A DNA stretch of 64,000 nt from Pseudomonas cremoricolorata DSM 17059 = NBRC 16634 (GCF_000425745.1 NZ_AUEA01000006.1:352154-416153), one strand, 5' to 3'. Positions 40,032 to 49,586 are shown, counted from the stretch's first letter. The notes: generated by a model from the letters alone, not told the origin. Made by a program: numbers and translations.

Positions 40032-41182
40032 GGCGATTGACTCCTGCGCGCGCTCAGACCGAGCGCGGTGATGATGGCAGCGGCCAGAGCGGCAACGCTG
40101 GCCACGGCAAAAGTGAAGGATGGACCCAAGAGGTTCCAGCTATAGCCTGCATACAGTGCGCCCAGAGCGCCGCCGGTGCCCGACAGTGCGGCATACAGCG
40201 CCTGGCCCTGACCCTGCTGGCGTGCAGCGAAACTGGCCTGGACGAAAGCGATGCTGGCTGCATGGAAGCAGCCGAACGTGGCGGCGTGCAGCAGTTGTGC
40301 CAGCACCAGCAGCCCGGGAATGTCGGCCAATGTCCCGAGCAACAGCCAGCGGCCACTGGCGAGCAGAAAGCTCACCAGCAGCACCGCCTGCACCGAACAG
40401 CGGGCAAAGACTCGGCTCATCAGCAAGAACATCAGCACCTCGGCCACCACGCCAAGCGCCCACAGCAAGCCGATGGCGCTGCGGCTATAGCCCAGTTGCT
40501 CCAGGTGCAAGGTGAGGAAGGTGTAGTACGGGCCGTGGCTCAGTTGCATCAGCGCCACGCAGGCGTAGAAGGCCAGCACGCCAGGCGCACGCAGTTGGCG
40601 CAGAAAACCTTGTGCCGCAGGGCGCTCGCCCTGTTCCAGCGGTTGCGCCGAAGGCACCCACAGACTGGCAACGACAATGGCCGCCATGATCGCCAGCACC
40701 GCCAGCGGATACACATCCAGGCTCAACCACTCGAACAGCCGGCCGAGGCCGACCACGGCGAGGATGAAGCCGATCGAGCCCCACAGGCGCACCTGGCTGT
40801 AGCGTGATGTCTGCCCGTGCAGGTGCGCCAGGGTGATGACCTCGAACTGCGGCAGCACCGCGTGCCAGAAGAACGCATGCAGCGCCATCACCAGCGCCAG
40901 CCAGGCGTAGCTGTGCTCGATGAAGATCAGCGCAAAGCTTGCCAGCGTGCACAGCGCGCCGAGGCGCACGATCAGCAGACGCCGACCGCTGCGGTCACCC
41001 AGCCAGCCCCACAGGTTGGGCGCCACGCAGCGCATCAGCATGGGAATGGCCACCAGCTCGCCGATGCGGGCCGGGGAAAACCCCAGGTGATGGAAATACA
41101 GCGACAGAAAAGGCGCGGTGGCACCGAGCAAGGCGAAATAGCAGAGGTAGAAGCTGGACAGGCGCCAGTAGGGAATGGGCAT
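40028..41182 (-). CDS. MFS transporter (HcaT-like)
   Basis: A 384-residue major facilitator protein with about 12 hydrophobic segments. It matches the MFS_1-like group (HcaT/3-phenylpropionate type). The first segment is SSFYLCYFALLGATAPFLSL, followed by GWLGDRSGRRLLIVR, the A-like loop with Asp and Arg. The ATG at 41182 is preferred over a TTG two codons earlier. The ribosome site is weak. It overlaps the following dioxygenase-like gene by ATGA. Neither the direction nor the substrate can be read. Confidence 0.82.
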   Translation of the reverse strand: MPIPYWRLSSFYLCYFALLGATAPFLSLYFHHLGFSPARIGELVAIPMLMRCVAPNLWGWLGDRSGRRLLIVRLGALCTLASFALIFIEHSYAWLALVMALHAFFWHAVLPQFEVITLAHLHGQTSRYSQVRLWGSIGFILAVVGLGRLFEWLSLDVYPLAVLAIMAAIVVASLWVPSAQPLEQGERPAAQGFLRQLRAPGVLAFYACVALMQLSHGPYYTFLTLHLEQLGYSRSAIGLLWALGVVAEVLMFLLMSRVFARCSVQAVLLVSFLLASGRWLLLGTLADIPGLLVLAQLLHAATFGCFHAASIAFVQASFAARQQGQGQALYAALSGTGGALGALYAGYSWNLLGPSFTFAVASVAALAAAIITALGLSARRSQSP

Positions 41183-41300
41183 TGGCAATTCGATCCGATC
41201 AGGTCGTGGCGGCCAGCCGGGGCGACCCGGTCAGCCGCACACCTGGGAGCCGACGCAGACCGCCGTTATCGACAGCCGGCCCCGGCAGCGTAGCGCTCGC

Positions 41301-42392
41301 TCAGCGCTGACCCAGTACCGGCGTCTCGACCCGCACATCGGCGTTCTGTCCACGGTGGCGCAGCAGGTGATCCATCAGCACGATGGCCATCATCGCCTCG
41401 GCAATAGGCGTTGCGCGGATGCCCACGCAGGGGTCGTGACGGCCCTTGGTGATCACCTCGACCTCATTGCCATGCACATCGATCGAGCGCCCCGGCACGG
41501 TGATGCTGGAGGTCGGCTTGAGCGCCAGGTGAGCCACGATCGGCTGGCCCGAAGAAATCCCGCCGAGAATGCCGCCGGCGTTGTTGCTGAGAAACCCTTC
41601 CGGGGTCAGCTCGTCGCGGTGCTCGGTGCCACGCTGGGCGACACTGGCAAAGCCTGCGCCGATCTCCACGCCCTTGACCGCATTGATGCTCATAAGCGCA
41701 TGGGCCAGCTCGGCGTCGAGGCGGTCGAAAATCGGCTCGCCCAGACCAGGCATCACGCCCTCGGCGACCACGGTGATCTTCGCCCCTACCGAGTCCTGGT
41801 CGCGGCGCAGTTGGTCCATGTACGCCTCGAGCTCGGGCACCTTGCTCGGGTCGGGGCTGAAGAAGGCGTTCTGCTCGACACTGTCCCAGCTGTGGAAGGG
41901 AATTTCGATCGGGCCGAGCTGGCTCATGTAGCCGCGCACGCGGATGCCCTGGGTGGCGAGAAACTTCTTGGCGATGGCACCGGCCGCGACGCGCATGGCG
42001 GTTTCCCGCGCCGAGCTGCGGCCACCGCCGCGGTAGTCGCGCTCGCCATACTTGTGGTGGTAGGTGTAGTCGGCGTGGGCCGGGCGGAACAGGTCCTTGA
42101 TCGCCGAGTAGTCCTTGGATTTCTGGTCGGTGTTGCGAATCAGCAGTCCGATCGAGCAGCCGGTGGTGCGACCCTCGAAGACCCCGGACAGAATCTCCAC
42201 TTCATCGGCTTCCTGGCGCTGGGTGGTGTGCCGGCTGGTGCCGGGCTTGCGCCGGTCGAGGTCGTGCTGCAGGTCAGCCAGGGAAATCTCCAGGCCCGGT
42301 GGGCATCCATCGACAATGGCGACCAACGCCGGGCCATGGCTTTCGCCAGCGGTGGTGACAGTGAACAGCTTGCCGTAGGTATTGCCGGACAT
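41301..42392 (-). CDS. aroC: Chorismate synthase
   Basis: Converts EPSP to chorismate with reduced FMN, the step after the AroA half at 18454-20694. The 363 residues contain the three signatures [39 protein letters not shown] and [20 protein letters not shown]. Length and motif spacing are normal. The ATG at 42392 lies in a 157-bp divergent gap with the hydrolase gene. GGAGCG precedes it. Confidence 0.97.
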   Translation of the reverse strand: MSGNTYGKLFTVTTAGESHGPALVAIVDGCPPGLEISLADLQHDLDRRKPGTSRHTTQRQEADEVEILSGVFEGRTTGCSIGLLIRNTDQKSKDYSAIKDLFRPAHADYTYHHKYGERDYRGGGRSSARETAMRVAAGAIAKKFLATQGIRVRGYMSQLGPIEIPFHSWDSVEQNAFFSPDPSKVPELEAYMDQLRRDQDSVGAKITVVAEGVMPGLGEPIFDRLDAELAHALMSINAVKGVEIGAGFASVAQRGTEHRDELTPEGFLSNNAGGILGGISSGQPIVAHLALKPTSSITVPGRSIDVHGNEVEVITKGRHDPCVGIRATPIAEAMMAIVLMDHLLRHRGQNADVRVETPVLGQR

Positions 42393-42549
42393 GGACGCTC
42401 CGCGAATCTGCCTGAAGTGAACGAGGCGGGCAGTATACGGAAAATGGCGCTGACCGGTGTAGGCGCGATCGCCGGATCAGGCCGCGCCAGGGCAGAACCT
42501 TCATCGGGCCTCTGGGTCTGAGTGTCATCTCCCCACGTAGCCCCTCTCC

Positions 42550-43515
42550 ATGAAGTCGCGCCTTGTCGCTGTGTTGCTGTTGTCGCTGTGTGCCAGCCTG
42601 GTCCATGCCGCCGTTCCTACCGTACTGCAACGCCCTATCGAACTGGACACCGGCGTCGGTGTGCTGCACGGCAGCCTGCTGCTGCCGCAACTGGACACCC
42701 CGCCGCCGGTGGTGCTGATCATCGCAGGTTCCGGGCCGACCGACCGCGACGGCAACAATCCGGCCTCGGGCCGCGTCGACAACCTCAAGCGCCTGGCCCT
42801 GCTGCTGGCCCGGCAGAACATCGCCAGCGTGCGCTACGACAAACGCGGCGTGGCCGCCAGCCAGCCGGCCACGCCGGACGAGCGCGACCTCAGCGTGGAA
42901 CGCTATGTCGCCGATGCGGTGGCCTGGGGTCGGCAGTTGCGCAGCGATTCACGCTTCGGCCCGTTGATCATCGTCGGCCACAGCGAAGGTGCGCTGATCG
43001 CAAGCCTCGCGGCTCATGACGCCGGTGCCAGCGCCGTGGTGACCCTGGCGGGCAGTGGCCGGCCGATCGCCGAGGTGCTGCGCGAGCAACTGGCCAGGCG
43101 CCTGGGCCCTGCCGACATGCTGCGCGGCAACCTGCTCCTCGACCACCTGCAAGCTGGGCAGACCAGCCTCGACGTCCCTGCCCCACTGCGTCAGGCGTTT
43201 CGTCCGAGCGTGCAGCCGTACCTGATTTCCCTGCTGCGCCAGGACCCGGCAGCGGCGTTCGCCAGGCTCCAGGTACCTGCACTGATCATCCAGGGCCGCA
43301 ACGACGTGCAAGTGGAAGTGCTCGACGCCCAGCGCCTGCAAGAAGCCAAGCCGGATGCCCAACTGGTGCTGATCAACGGCATGAACCACATGCTGCGCAT
43401 CAGCCCGCGGGACATGAGCCAGCAGCGCGACAGCTACCGCAACCCAGAACTGCCTCTGGCGCGGCAGCTTGGCGAAAGCCTGGTGAGCTTCATTCGCGGT
43501 CTGCCTCAGGCATGA
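42550..43515 (+). CDS. Exported alpha/beta hydrolase
   Basis: A 321-residue alpha/beta-fold hydrolase with a signal peptide (residues 1-20, ending LCASLVHAA). The oxyanion region is IIAGSGPTDRDGNNP, the nucleophile is in IVGHSEGALIA, and the acid is likely in IQGRNDVQVE with a His in INGMNHMLRIS. This fits an esterase or peptidase with serine chemistry in the periplasm. The substrate is unknown. It is divergent from aroC, and the next gene begins 104 bp later. Confidence 0.82.
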   Translation: MKSRLVAVLLLSLCASLVHAAVPTVLQRPIELDTGVGVLHGSLLLPQLDTPPPVVLIIAGSGPTDRDGNNPASGRVDNLKRLALLLARQNIASVRYDKRGVAASQPATPDERDLSVERYVADAVAWGRQLRSDSRFGPLIIVGHSEGALIASLAAHDAGASAVVTLAGSGRPIAEVLREQLARRLGPADMLRGNLLLDHLQAGQTSLDVPAPLRQAFRPSVQPYLISLLRQDPAAAFARLQVPALIIQGRNDVQVEVLDAQRLQEAKPDAQLVLINGMNHMLRISPRDMSQQRDSYRNPELPLARQLGESLVSFIRGLPQA

Positions 43516-43619
43516 ACCGCTCAGGTTGCCGGGATTGCTGCCGATAGCCTGGCATTGATCCCGCAGCCGCAGCGTCTGAACGCCCCGATTGCGGTCTGGC
43601 TGGATTCGAGGACCACCCC

Positions 43620-44399
43620 ATGAGCATTGACCCCACCCCCGCAGAGCCGGCCCTCACGCCGCCTGCGCCTGACGCTGCGCCGCTGCCGTGGGCAGACCTC
43701 GCCTGCGAGCACTTCCTGCTGCTGCGCCTGAGCCCGCAACCCACCGAACGCACCGGCCCGCGGCCGTTGCGTTTCGTGCAACTGGGCCACGCCGAGCGCT
43801 ACAGCAAGACCCACGCCCTGCTGCGCATGCAGATCAGCCTGCCGGGGCAGTTGACGCACAAGGAAAAGAATCAAGTGGACGTGCGCGTCGATCATGCCGA
43901 GCGCGCGGTGCAGATCGGCGCAGCGTTGCAGCTCGAGCCGATCAACCGTGGCCTGGGCCGCTTCCTGCTGGCCAAGGCGGCGCGCTGGCTACAGCAGCGC
44001 TGGCCGGACTACCGCGTGCAAGGCCTGGAGCTGGCCAGCAACGAGGTGCTCAGCGACGACGCCCGCCAGCGCCGCGACCATCTGCTGCGCGCTGCCGGCC
44101 TGGACGTCAGCTATGCCGACGGCCCGGCGGCCAAGGCGCGCGTGCTCGATGCCGCGGTCAGCCAGCTGCGCCCGCACTGGAACGAGGACAAAGTGCAAGT
44201 CTTGCCGGTGCTCGACACCGCGGCGCTGTTGCAGCAGGCCGAGCAGCAGCTGCAAGAATTGACCGTGCAACTGCGTGAACGCGACGAGCGCGTGGCGCGG
44301 GTCGAGCGCGAAGACAGCGGGCTGCGCTTCACCATCACCTGCCTGGTGGCTTTCGCGGTGTTCCAGGCCGGGCTGCTGATTTTCATCGCCACCCGCTGA
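43620..44399 (+). CDS. Uncharacterised tail-anchored-like protein
   Basis: A 259-residue protein with a Pro/Ala-rich N-terminus and a central soluble region (about residues 40-190). It also has a predicted coiled coil at about 197-230 (LLQQAEQQLQELTVQLRERD) and a single C-terminal membrane segment (ITCLVAFAVFQAGLLIFIAT). There is no recognised domain. The layout suggests a cytoplasmic domain held to the inner membrane by its tail. GAGGA lies 8 bases before the ATG. It is convergent with prmB. Confidence 0.7.
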   Translation: MSIDPTPAEPALTPPAPDAAPLPWADLACEHFLLLRLSPQPTERTGPRPLRFVQLGHAERYSKTHALLRMQISLPGQLTHKEKNQVDVRVDHAERAVQIGAALQLEPINRGLGRFLLAKAARWLQQRWPDYRVQGLELASNEVLSDDARQRRDHLLRAAGLDVSYADGPAAKARVLDAAVSQLRPHWNEDKVQVLPVLDTAALLQQAEQQLQELTVQLRERDERVARVEREDSGLRFTITCLVAFAVFQAGLLIFIATR

Positions 44400-44414
44400 G
44401 CGGCTGCCGCTCGA

Positions 44415-45323
44415 TCAGACCCGCGAGCGGAACAGCTCCTGATGCTGGCGGCATTGTTCGGCGGTGAGCATGAATACACCATGCCCGCCGCGCTTGAACT
44501 CCAGCCAGGCGAAATCGACTTCCGGGTACAACTGCTCGACATGCACCTGGCTGTTGCCCACCTCGACGATCAGCAAGCCCTTGTCGGTCAGGTGTTCGGC
44601 GGCGTCGGCGAGCATGCGCCGCACCAGGTCGAGGCCATCGTTGCCGCAGGCAAGGCCCAGTTCCGGCTCGTGCTGGTACTCGGCGGGCATGTCGGCGAAG
44701 TCTTCGGCATCGACGTACGGCGGGTTGGACAGAATCAGGTCGAAACGCTGCTTGGGCAGGCCGGCAAAACCATCGCCCTGCACGGTGTACACCCGCTCCT
44801 CCAGGCCGTGGCGCTCGATGTTCTGGTTGGCCACCTCGAGGGCTTCGAACGACAGATCGGCCAGCACCACTTCGGCCTCAGGGAATACGTCGGCGGCAAC
44901 GATGCCAATGCAGCCCGAACCGGTGCACAGGTCAAGGATGCGCGCCGGCTCGCTGCCCAGCCACGGCTCCAGGCGCGCTTCGAGCAGTTCGCCGATGGGT
45001 GAGCGTGGCACCAGTACGCGCGGGTCGACGATGAACGACATGCCACAGAACCAGGCTTCGCCCAGCAGGTAGGCAGCCGGAATGCGTTCGTCGATGCGCC
45101 GCTTGAGCAGATGCAGCAGGCGTACCCGCTCGTCGTCTTCGAGCCGGCAGTCGAGGTAGGCGTCGGCGATTTCATACGGCAAGTGCACGGCGCCGAGCAC
45201 CAGCAGGCGCGCTTCGTCCCAGGCGTTGTCGGCGCCGTGGCCGAAGAACAGGTCGTGCTCATGGAAGCGGCTGACCGCCCAACGGATATGGTCGCGCAGG
45301 GTGCGCAGGCGGGAAGTGATCAC
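44415..45323 (-). CDS. prmB: Ribosomal protein L3 glutamine methyltransferase
   Basis: An N5-glutamine methyltransferase of 302 residues acting on L3. It shows the SAM motif [20 protein letters not shown] and the catalytic NPPY ([20 protein letters not shown]). The helical N-terminal domain and the total length match PrmB better than PrmC. It starts in the 179-bp divergent gap opposite the isochorismatase-like gene, following a GGAG site. Confidence 0.9.
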   Translation of the reverse strand: MITSRLRTLRDHIRWAVSRFHEHDLFFGHGADNAWDEARLLVLGAVHLPYEIADAYLDCRLEDDERVRLLHLLKRRIDERIPAAYLLGEAWFCGMSFIVDPRVLVPRSPIGELLEARLEPWLGSEPARILDLCTGSGCIGIVAADVFPEAEVVLADLSFEALEVANQNIERHGLEERVYTVQGDGFAGLPKQRFDLILSNPPYVDAEDFADMPAEYQHEPELGLACGNDGLDLVRRMLADAAEHLTDKGLLIVEVGNSQVHVEQLYPEVDFAWLEFKRGGHGVFMLTAEQCRQHQELFRSRV

Positions 45324-45502
45324 TGTGGACTCCTTTTGGGACAGTGGGAAAGTCTACCAGCAGAGGCCTGCGAATGGGTCGCCGGCAGGTCGCTGCAGAT
45401 AGCCACAGGCCAGCAATGACGCTGGCTGCGCTGTCAAGCATTCCCATTGTCGTCGCGGCAGAGGACAATAGCCGGCAAAAGCCCTAGCCGAAGGAGCCCT
45501 TG

Positions 45503-46093
45503 ATGTCCGTTCCAACCACGATGTTCCGCCTCAGCGGCCGCGACTACCCGCCGGCCAAGCTGAGCCAGGCCAGCCTGATCATCATCGATGCGCAGAAGGA
45601 GTACCTGAGCGGTCCTCTGGCGCTGTCGGGCATGCCCGAGGCCACGGCCAACATCGCCCGGTTACTCGAAGCTGCGCGCCTGGCGGGGCGTCCGATCGTG
45701 CATGTACGCCACCTGGGCACGGTCGGCGGGCTGTTCGATCCGCAAGGTCCGCGCGGCGAATTCATTCCCGGCCTCGAACCCCGCGAGGGCGAGGTGGTGA
45801 TCGAAAAGCGCATGCCAAACGCCTTCAAGAACACCAAGCTGCACGAAACGCTTCAGGGTCTGGGCCATCTCGACCTGATCGTCTGCGGCTTCATGAGCCA
45901 CTCCAGCGTCAGCACCACCGTGCGCCGCGCCAAGGACTACGGCTACCGCTGCACCTTGGTCGAAGACGCCTCGGCCACACGCGACCTGGCATTCAAGGAT
46001 GGGGTGATTCCCGCCGCGCAGATCCACCAGGGCGAAATGGCGGTCATGGCCGACAACTTCGCCTGCGTCGCCCCCACCGCCAGCCTGATCTGA
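45503..46093 (+). CDS. Isochorismatase-fold hydrolase lacking the usual Cys
   Basis: A 196-residue protein of the isochorismatase superfamily. The general layout is intact, with Asp29 in LIIIDAQKEYLSG and Lys102 in VIEKRMPNAFKN, but the nucleophile position reads GFMSHSSVSTTVR, where Ser135 takes the place of Cys. Cysteine-hydrolase members need that Cys; true isochorismatases lack it. The start at 45503 has AAGGAG 6 bases upstream. It stands alone, divergent from prmB. Activity could be isochorismatase-like or lost. No siderophore or phenazine gene is adjacent. Confidence 0.8.
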   Translation: MSVPTTMFRLSGRDYPPAKLSQASLIIIDAQKEYLSGPLALSGMPEATANIARLLEAARLAGRPIVHVRHLGTVGGLFDPQGPRGEFIPGLEPREGEVVIEKRMPNAFKNTKLHETLQGLGHLDLIVCGFMSHSSVSTTVRRAKDYGYRCTLVEDASATRDLAFKDGVIPAAQIHQGEMAVMADNFACVAPTASLI

Positions 46094-46227
46094 TTCCAGC
46101 CCGATGCCGGTGCCGGGCACAGCCCGCTCGGCGCCAGGGGCAGCGCGGCCGGCACCGCGCATGACGCCCACAGACCTGCCGCGGCCCGGTCGACTCACGT
46201 ACACTACGCCGCCCAGCTGGAGGCATC

Positions 46228-46788
46228 ATGCAAGACGACGACTTTTCCCTCTTTCGCAGTGAAGTGCGCGGCGTCAAGCCGATCAGCCACGATCGCGCTG
46301 AAGTTGGCAAGCCCAGGACCGACCGCAAGCAACTCGCCGGTCTGCGGCAGAAGGCGACCATTCGCAGCGACCAGCCGCTGGTGATCGACGGGTTGTCCGA
46401 TCAGTTCGTCATCGACGTCGGCGCCGAAGACGAGCTGCTGTGGCGCCGTGACGGAGTGCAGGAAACCCAGCTGCGCAAGCTCAAGCTGGGCCAGATCGCC
46501 TTCGAAGGCAGCCTCGACCTGCATGGCATGAGCGTCGAGAAGGCCCGCGAAACCCTCTGGGACTTCATCGCCGAGGCTACCAAGCTGGAAGTGCGCTGCG
46601 TGCGCGTGACCCACGGCAAGGCCGCGCGCCTGGACGGCAAGCGTCCGATGATCAAGAGCCACGTCAACACTTGGCTGCGCCAGCACGCGCAAGTGCTCGG
46701 CTTTGTCTCGTGCCAGCCACGCCATGGCGGCACCGGGGCGGTGTATGTGATGCTCAAGCGAACCATGCTCGAAGGCCGCGACGAGTAA
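46228..46788 (+). CDS. Smr-domain protein
   Basis: A 186-residue protein with a charged N-terminal half and a C-terminal Smr (MutS2-type) domain from about residue 95. The domain carries LDLHGMSVEKARETLWDFIA, VRVTHGKAARLDGKRP and HGGTGAVYVMLKR. Smr domains cut or bind nucleic acid; E. coli SmrA and SmrB act on DNA or collided-ribosome mRNA. Which class this belongs to is undecided. GGAGG sits 4 bases before the ATG. It is followed by folE after 69 bp. Confidence 0.82.
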   Translation: MQDDDFSLFRSEVRGVKPISHDRAEVGKPRTDRKQLAGLRQKATIRSDQPLVIDGLSDQFVIDVGAEDELLWRRDGVQETQLRKLKLGQIAFEGSLDLHGMSVEKARETLWDFIAEATKLEVRCVRVTHGKAARLDGKRPMIKSHVNTWLRQHAQVLGFVSCQPRHGGTGAVYVMLKRTMLEGRDE

Positions 46789-46857
46789 CATCGCGCTTGC
46801 AGCGCCGCGCCCCGAGACTTAACCTTCATTTTTGCGAAAATTCCCACAGGTAGATCC

Positions 46858-47403
46858 ATGTCCCTGGAACAGAACTACACCGAGATCCTTGGCCAGATCG
46901 GCGAGGACGTCTCCCGCGAGGGCCTGCGCGACACGCCCAAGCGGGCCGCAAAGGCCATGAAGTACCTTTGCCGCGGTTATGAGCAGACCCTCGAAGAGGT
47001 CACCAACAACGCGCTGTTCAGCTCCGACAACAGCGAGATGGTGGTGGTCCGGGACATCGAGCTCTACTCGATGTGCGAACACCACATGCTGCCGTTCATC
47101 GGCAAGGCGCACGTCGCCTACCTGCCCAAGGGCAAGGTGCTGGGCCTGTCCAAGGTCGCGCGCATCGTCGACATGTACGCCCGCCGCCTGCAGATCCAGG
47201 AAAACCTCAGCCGCCAGATCGCCGAAGCCATCGAGCAGGTCACCGGCGCCGCCGGCGTTGCCGTGGTCATCGAAGCCAAGCACATGTGCATGATGATGCG
47301 CGGCGTCGAGAAGCAGAACTCCAGCATGATCACCTCGGTGATGCTCGGCGAGTTCCGCGCCAATGCCGCGACGCGCACCGAGTTCCTCAGCCTGATTCGC
47401 TGA
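46858..47403 (+). CDS. folE: GTP cyclohydrolase I
   Basis: Makes dihydroneopterin triphosphate, the first step of folate synthesis. The 181 residues have [19 protein letters not shown] and [16 protein letters not shown], which hold the Cys-His-Cys zinc site and catalytic His. The lengths and order match the canonical type I enzyme. A CAGGTAGAT site precedes the ATG. A strong terminator follows the stop. Confidence 0.95.
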   Translation: MSLEQNYTEILGQIGEDVSREGLRDTPKRAAKAMKYLCRGYEQTLEEVTNNALFSSDNSEMVVVRDIELYSMCEHHMLPFIGKAHVAYLPKGKVLGLSKVARIVDMYARRLQIQENLSRQIAEAIEQVTGAAGVAVVIEAKHMCMMMRGVEKQNSSMITSVMLGEFRANAATRTEFLSLIR

Positions 47404-47418
47404 TGCAACCGCGTTGCC

Positions 47419-47446
47419 AAGCCGGCCCCTTGCGGGTCGGCTTTTT
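47419..47446 (+). terminator. Intrinsic terminator of folE
   Basis: AAGCCGGCCC (47419-47428) pairs with GGGTCGGCTT (47434-47443) with one G-T wobble and a 5-base loop, then TTTTT. It ends folE and leaves the glutaredoxin gene with its own promoter or read-through. Confidence 0.88.
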
Positions 47447-47473
47447 CGTTTCTTGCTTTCCAGGAGTGTTCTC

Positions 47474-47845
47474 ATGATCGTCAAAGCCCTGCGGGTCGGT
47501 CTCGGCCAGCTCATCGTGTTCGGCGACTGGATCAGCCGTCCGGCCAAGCGCAAGCGCGACGCCGCGGCCCAGGCCAAGGTCGAAGAGCAGGCCCGTGAGC
47601 TGGCCCTGTACCAGTTCCACGCCTGCCCGTTCTGCGTCAAGACGCGTCGTGCCATGCACCGGCTCAACGTGCCCGTGACGCTGCGCGACGCCAAGCACGA
47701 CCCGGTCCATCGCCAGGCGCTGCTCGAAGGCGGCGGTCGCATCAAGGTGCCGTGCCTGCGCATCGAGGAAGCCGGCCAGGTGCGCTGGATGTACGAATCC
47801 AACGACATCATTGCCTACCTCGATCAGCGCTTTGCCAACGTCTGA
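47474..47845 (+). CDS. Glutaredoxin-like protein
   Basis: A 123-residue thioredoxin-fold protein. An N-terminal stretch (MIVKALRVGLGQLIVFGDWI) is hydrophobic and could hold it to the membrane, followed by a basic linker (SRPAKRKRDAA). The redox motif is ALYQFHACPFCVKTRRAMHR, with CPFC. VPCLRIEE carries the cis-Pro. CAGGAG is 7 bases before the ATG. It lies between folE and benE with no clear functional tie. Confidence 0.82.
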   Translation: MIVKALRVGLGQLIVFGDWISRPAKRKRDAAAQAKVEEQARELALYQFHACPFCVKTRRAMHRLNVPVTLRDAKHDPVHRQALLEGGGRIKVPCLRIEEAGQVRWMYESNDIIAYLDQRFANV

Positions 47846-47881
47846 CCGGCACAGTTAAACCGGCATTGAGTGAAGTGATAA

Positions 47882-47915
47882 CTGTACGGCCAAACCTGCA
47901 CTTGGCTGTACTGCC
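47882..47915 (+). promoter_or_regulatory. Repeated CTGTAC motif upstream of benE
   Basis: CTGTACGGCC (47882-47891) and CTGTACTGCC (47906-47915) are direct repeats starting 24 bp apart. They can also be seen as a near inverted repeat, CTGTACGGCCAA and TTGGCTGTACTG, around an 8-base centre. They lie 60-100 bp before the benE start. A GntR/MocR-type operator is a guess; no such regulator is next door. Confidence 0.35.
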
Positions 47916-47977
47916 CCTCGAAGCGGCGTAACACGTAGGCTGAAAGAACTGCTTACATTCGTTCAGAGAGCCGCCTC

Positions 47978-49168
47978 ATGTCCGTCGCCAAACCTGCTCG
48001 TCTACGGCCGCTGGCCGATTCTTCGCCGTCTGCCATGGTCGCTGGCTTCATCGCCATGCTCACCGGCTACACCAGCTCGCTGGTGCTGATGTTCCAGGCG
48101 GGTCAGGCAGCGGGGCTGAGCAGCGCGCAGATTTCTTCGTGGATCTGGGCCCTGTCGATCGGCATGGCGGTGTGCAGCATCGGCCTTTCGCTGCGCTACC
48201 GCACACCGATCACCGTGGCCTGGTCGACGCCGGGTGCGGCACTGCTGATTACCAGCCTGGGCGGCGTCAGTTACGCAGAAGCCATTGGCGCCTACATTAC
48301 CTGCGCCGTGCTGGTGGTGATCTGCGGCCTGACGGGCAGCTTCGAGCGGCTGATGCGGCGTATTCCCGCCTCGCTGGCAGCAGCGCTGCTGGCGGGCATC
48401 CTGTTCAAGATAGGCAGCGAAATCTTCCTCGCCGCGCAGCACCGCACCCTGTTGGTGCTGGGCATGTTCTTCAGTTATCTGCTGGTCAAGCGCGTCTCGC
48501 CGCGCTACTGCGTTCTCGCCGCGCTGCTGGTCGGCACCGGGCTGTCCGGCGCGCTGGGCCTGCTCGACTTCAGCAGGTTCAGCCTGGAGCTGGCGACGCC
48601 GGTGTGGACCACGCCGAGCTTTTCAGTCGCCGCCACCATCAGCATCGGCATTCCGCTGTTCGTCGTGGCCATGACCTCGCAGAACATGCCAGGCATCGCG
48701 GTATTGCGCGCCGATGGCTACCAGGTGCCTGCCTCACCGCTGATCACCAGCACTGGGCTGGCCTCGCTGCTAATGGCCCCGTTCGGCTCCCATGGGGTGA
48801 ACCTGGCGGCGATCAGTGCCGCGATCTGCACCGGCCCGCACGCCCATGAAGACCCCGCCAAGCGCTACACCGCAGCGGTTTGGTGCGGCCTGTTCTATGC
48901 CGTGGGGGGAACCTTCGGCGCAACCCTGGCTGCGCTCTTCGCAGCCCTGCCCAAGGAACTGGTGCTGTCGATCGCCGCGCTGGCGCTGCTCGGCTCGATC
49001 ATCAATGGCCTGAGCATCGCCATGGCCGAGGCGCGCGAGCGCGAGGCCGCGCTGATCACCTTCATGGTCACCGCATCTGGCATGAGTCTGCTGTCGATTG
49101 GCTCAGCGTTCTGGGGGATCATCGCGGGTCTGCTGACCCTGCTGATTCTGAGCCCGCGCAAGGGCTGA
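47978..49168 (+). CDS. benE: BenE-family benzoate/H+ symporter
   Basis: A 396-residue inner-membrane protein with about 12 hydrophobic segments. It matches the BenE/YdcO group. Typical segments are MVAGFIAMLTGYTSSLVLMF, TPITVAWSTPGAALLI and FVVAMTSQNMPGIAVLRADG. Benzoate transport is the family name; no ben or cat catabolic genes are next to it, so another aromatic acid or metabolite may be moved. No ribosome site better than GAGAG is present. A 10-bp hairpin follows the stop. Confidence 0.85.
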   Translation: MSVAKPARLRPLADSSPSAMVAGFIAMLTGYTSSLVLMFQAGQAAGLSSAQISSWIWALSIGMAVCSIGLSLRYRTPITVAWSTPGAALLITSLGGVSYAEAIGAYITCAVLVVICGLTGSFERLMRRIPASLAAALLAGILFKIGSEIFLAAQHRTLLVLGMFFSYLLVKRVSPRYCVLAALLVGTGLSGALGLLDFSRFSLELATPVWTTPSFSVAATISIGIPLFVVAMTSQNMPGIAVLRADGYQVPASPLITSTGLASLLMAPFGSHGVNLAAISAAICTGPHAHEDPAKRYTAAVWCGLFYAVGGTFGATLAALFAALPKELVLSIAALALLGSIINGLSIAMAEAREREAALITFMVTASGMSLLSIGSAFWGIIAGLLTLLILSPRKG

Positions 49169-49183
49169 ACCGGCGCAGAAGTG

Positions 49184-49208
49184 GCCTGGCAGTGCGCGAC
49201 TGCCAGGC
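49184..49208 (+). terminator. Hairpin after benE
   Basis: GCCTGGCAGT (49184-49193) and ACTGCCAGGC (49199-49208) form a 10-bp perfect stem with a GCGCG loop, starting 15 bases after the benE stop. There is no T-run. Likely an RNA 3'-end stabiliser or weak terminator. Confidence 0.6.
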
Positions 49209-49327
49209 ACCCGAGGCGGTTGCATGAAAGATGTTTAATCGCCGTTTTATTTACTTAGCCTGCTATCAAACTCTATAACTAAGGCCTGCGACATCGTGTC
49301 GCAATCAACCAGAAGTGGAGTTTGACG

Positions 49328-49513
49328 ATGACTGTTCAAGTAACCGAACGCGATGAATCGAAAATGTCCCACGAAGGCCTGGCCGCCGGTGTGCGCATCT
49401 GGGATGTGCATCAGCAAGGCGAGTTGGTGGGCATGTTCCATGACGAACAACAAGCCCAGCAATACCGCGCAGAGCTCGAAGGCTGGGAAAGCCAGCGCGA
49501 CGAACCGCATTGA
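49328..49513 (+). CDS. Small hypothetical protein, 61 residues
   Basis: A short acidic protein that begins MTVQVTERDESKMSHEGLAA. It continues with VRIWDVHQQGELVGMFHDEQ, a strand-turn-strand pattern, and a helical QQYRAELEGWESQ end. No domain name is certain. The ATG at 49328 has GTGGAG 8 bases upstream; a TTG two codons earlier is less likely. AT-rich DNA upstream (49232-49300) may hold its promoter. A palindromic repeat follows directly. Confidence 0.7.
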   Translation: MTVQVTERDESKMSHEGLAAGVRIWDVHQQGELVGMFHDEQQAQQYRAELEGWESQRDEPH

Positions 49514-49517
49514 ATCG

Positions 49518-49582
49518 TTCGCGGCCAAGGCGCCTCCCACCGGGTGAAATGCCCTGTTGGTGTGAGCGGCTTTGGCCGCGAA
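49518..49582. repeat. REP-like palindromic element of the putida type
   Basis: TTCGCGGCCAA (49518-49528) and TTGGCCGCGAA (49572-49582) are perfect inverted arms of 11 bp. The inside holds GCCTCCCACCGGG and CCCTGTTGGTGTGAGCGGC, decayed forms of the common GCTCCCACAGGG/CCTGTGGGAGCGGC pair. It fills the gap between two convergent genes, a usual place for such repeats, and may aid termination. Confidence 0.8.
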
Positions 49583-49586
49583 GCCG

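Noticed and set aside
46819..47811. Minus-strand open frame of 330 codons opposite folE and the glutaredoxin gene
   Set aside because: It spans two clear plus-strand genes and the folE terminator, with no family features.
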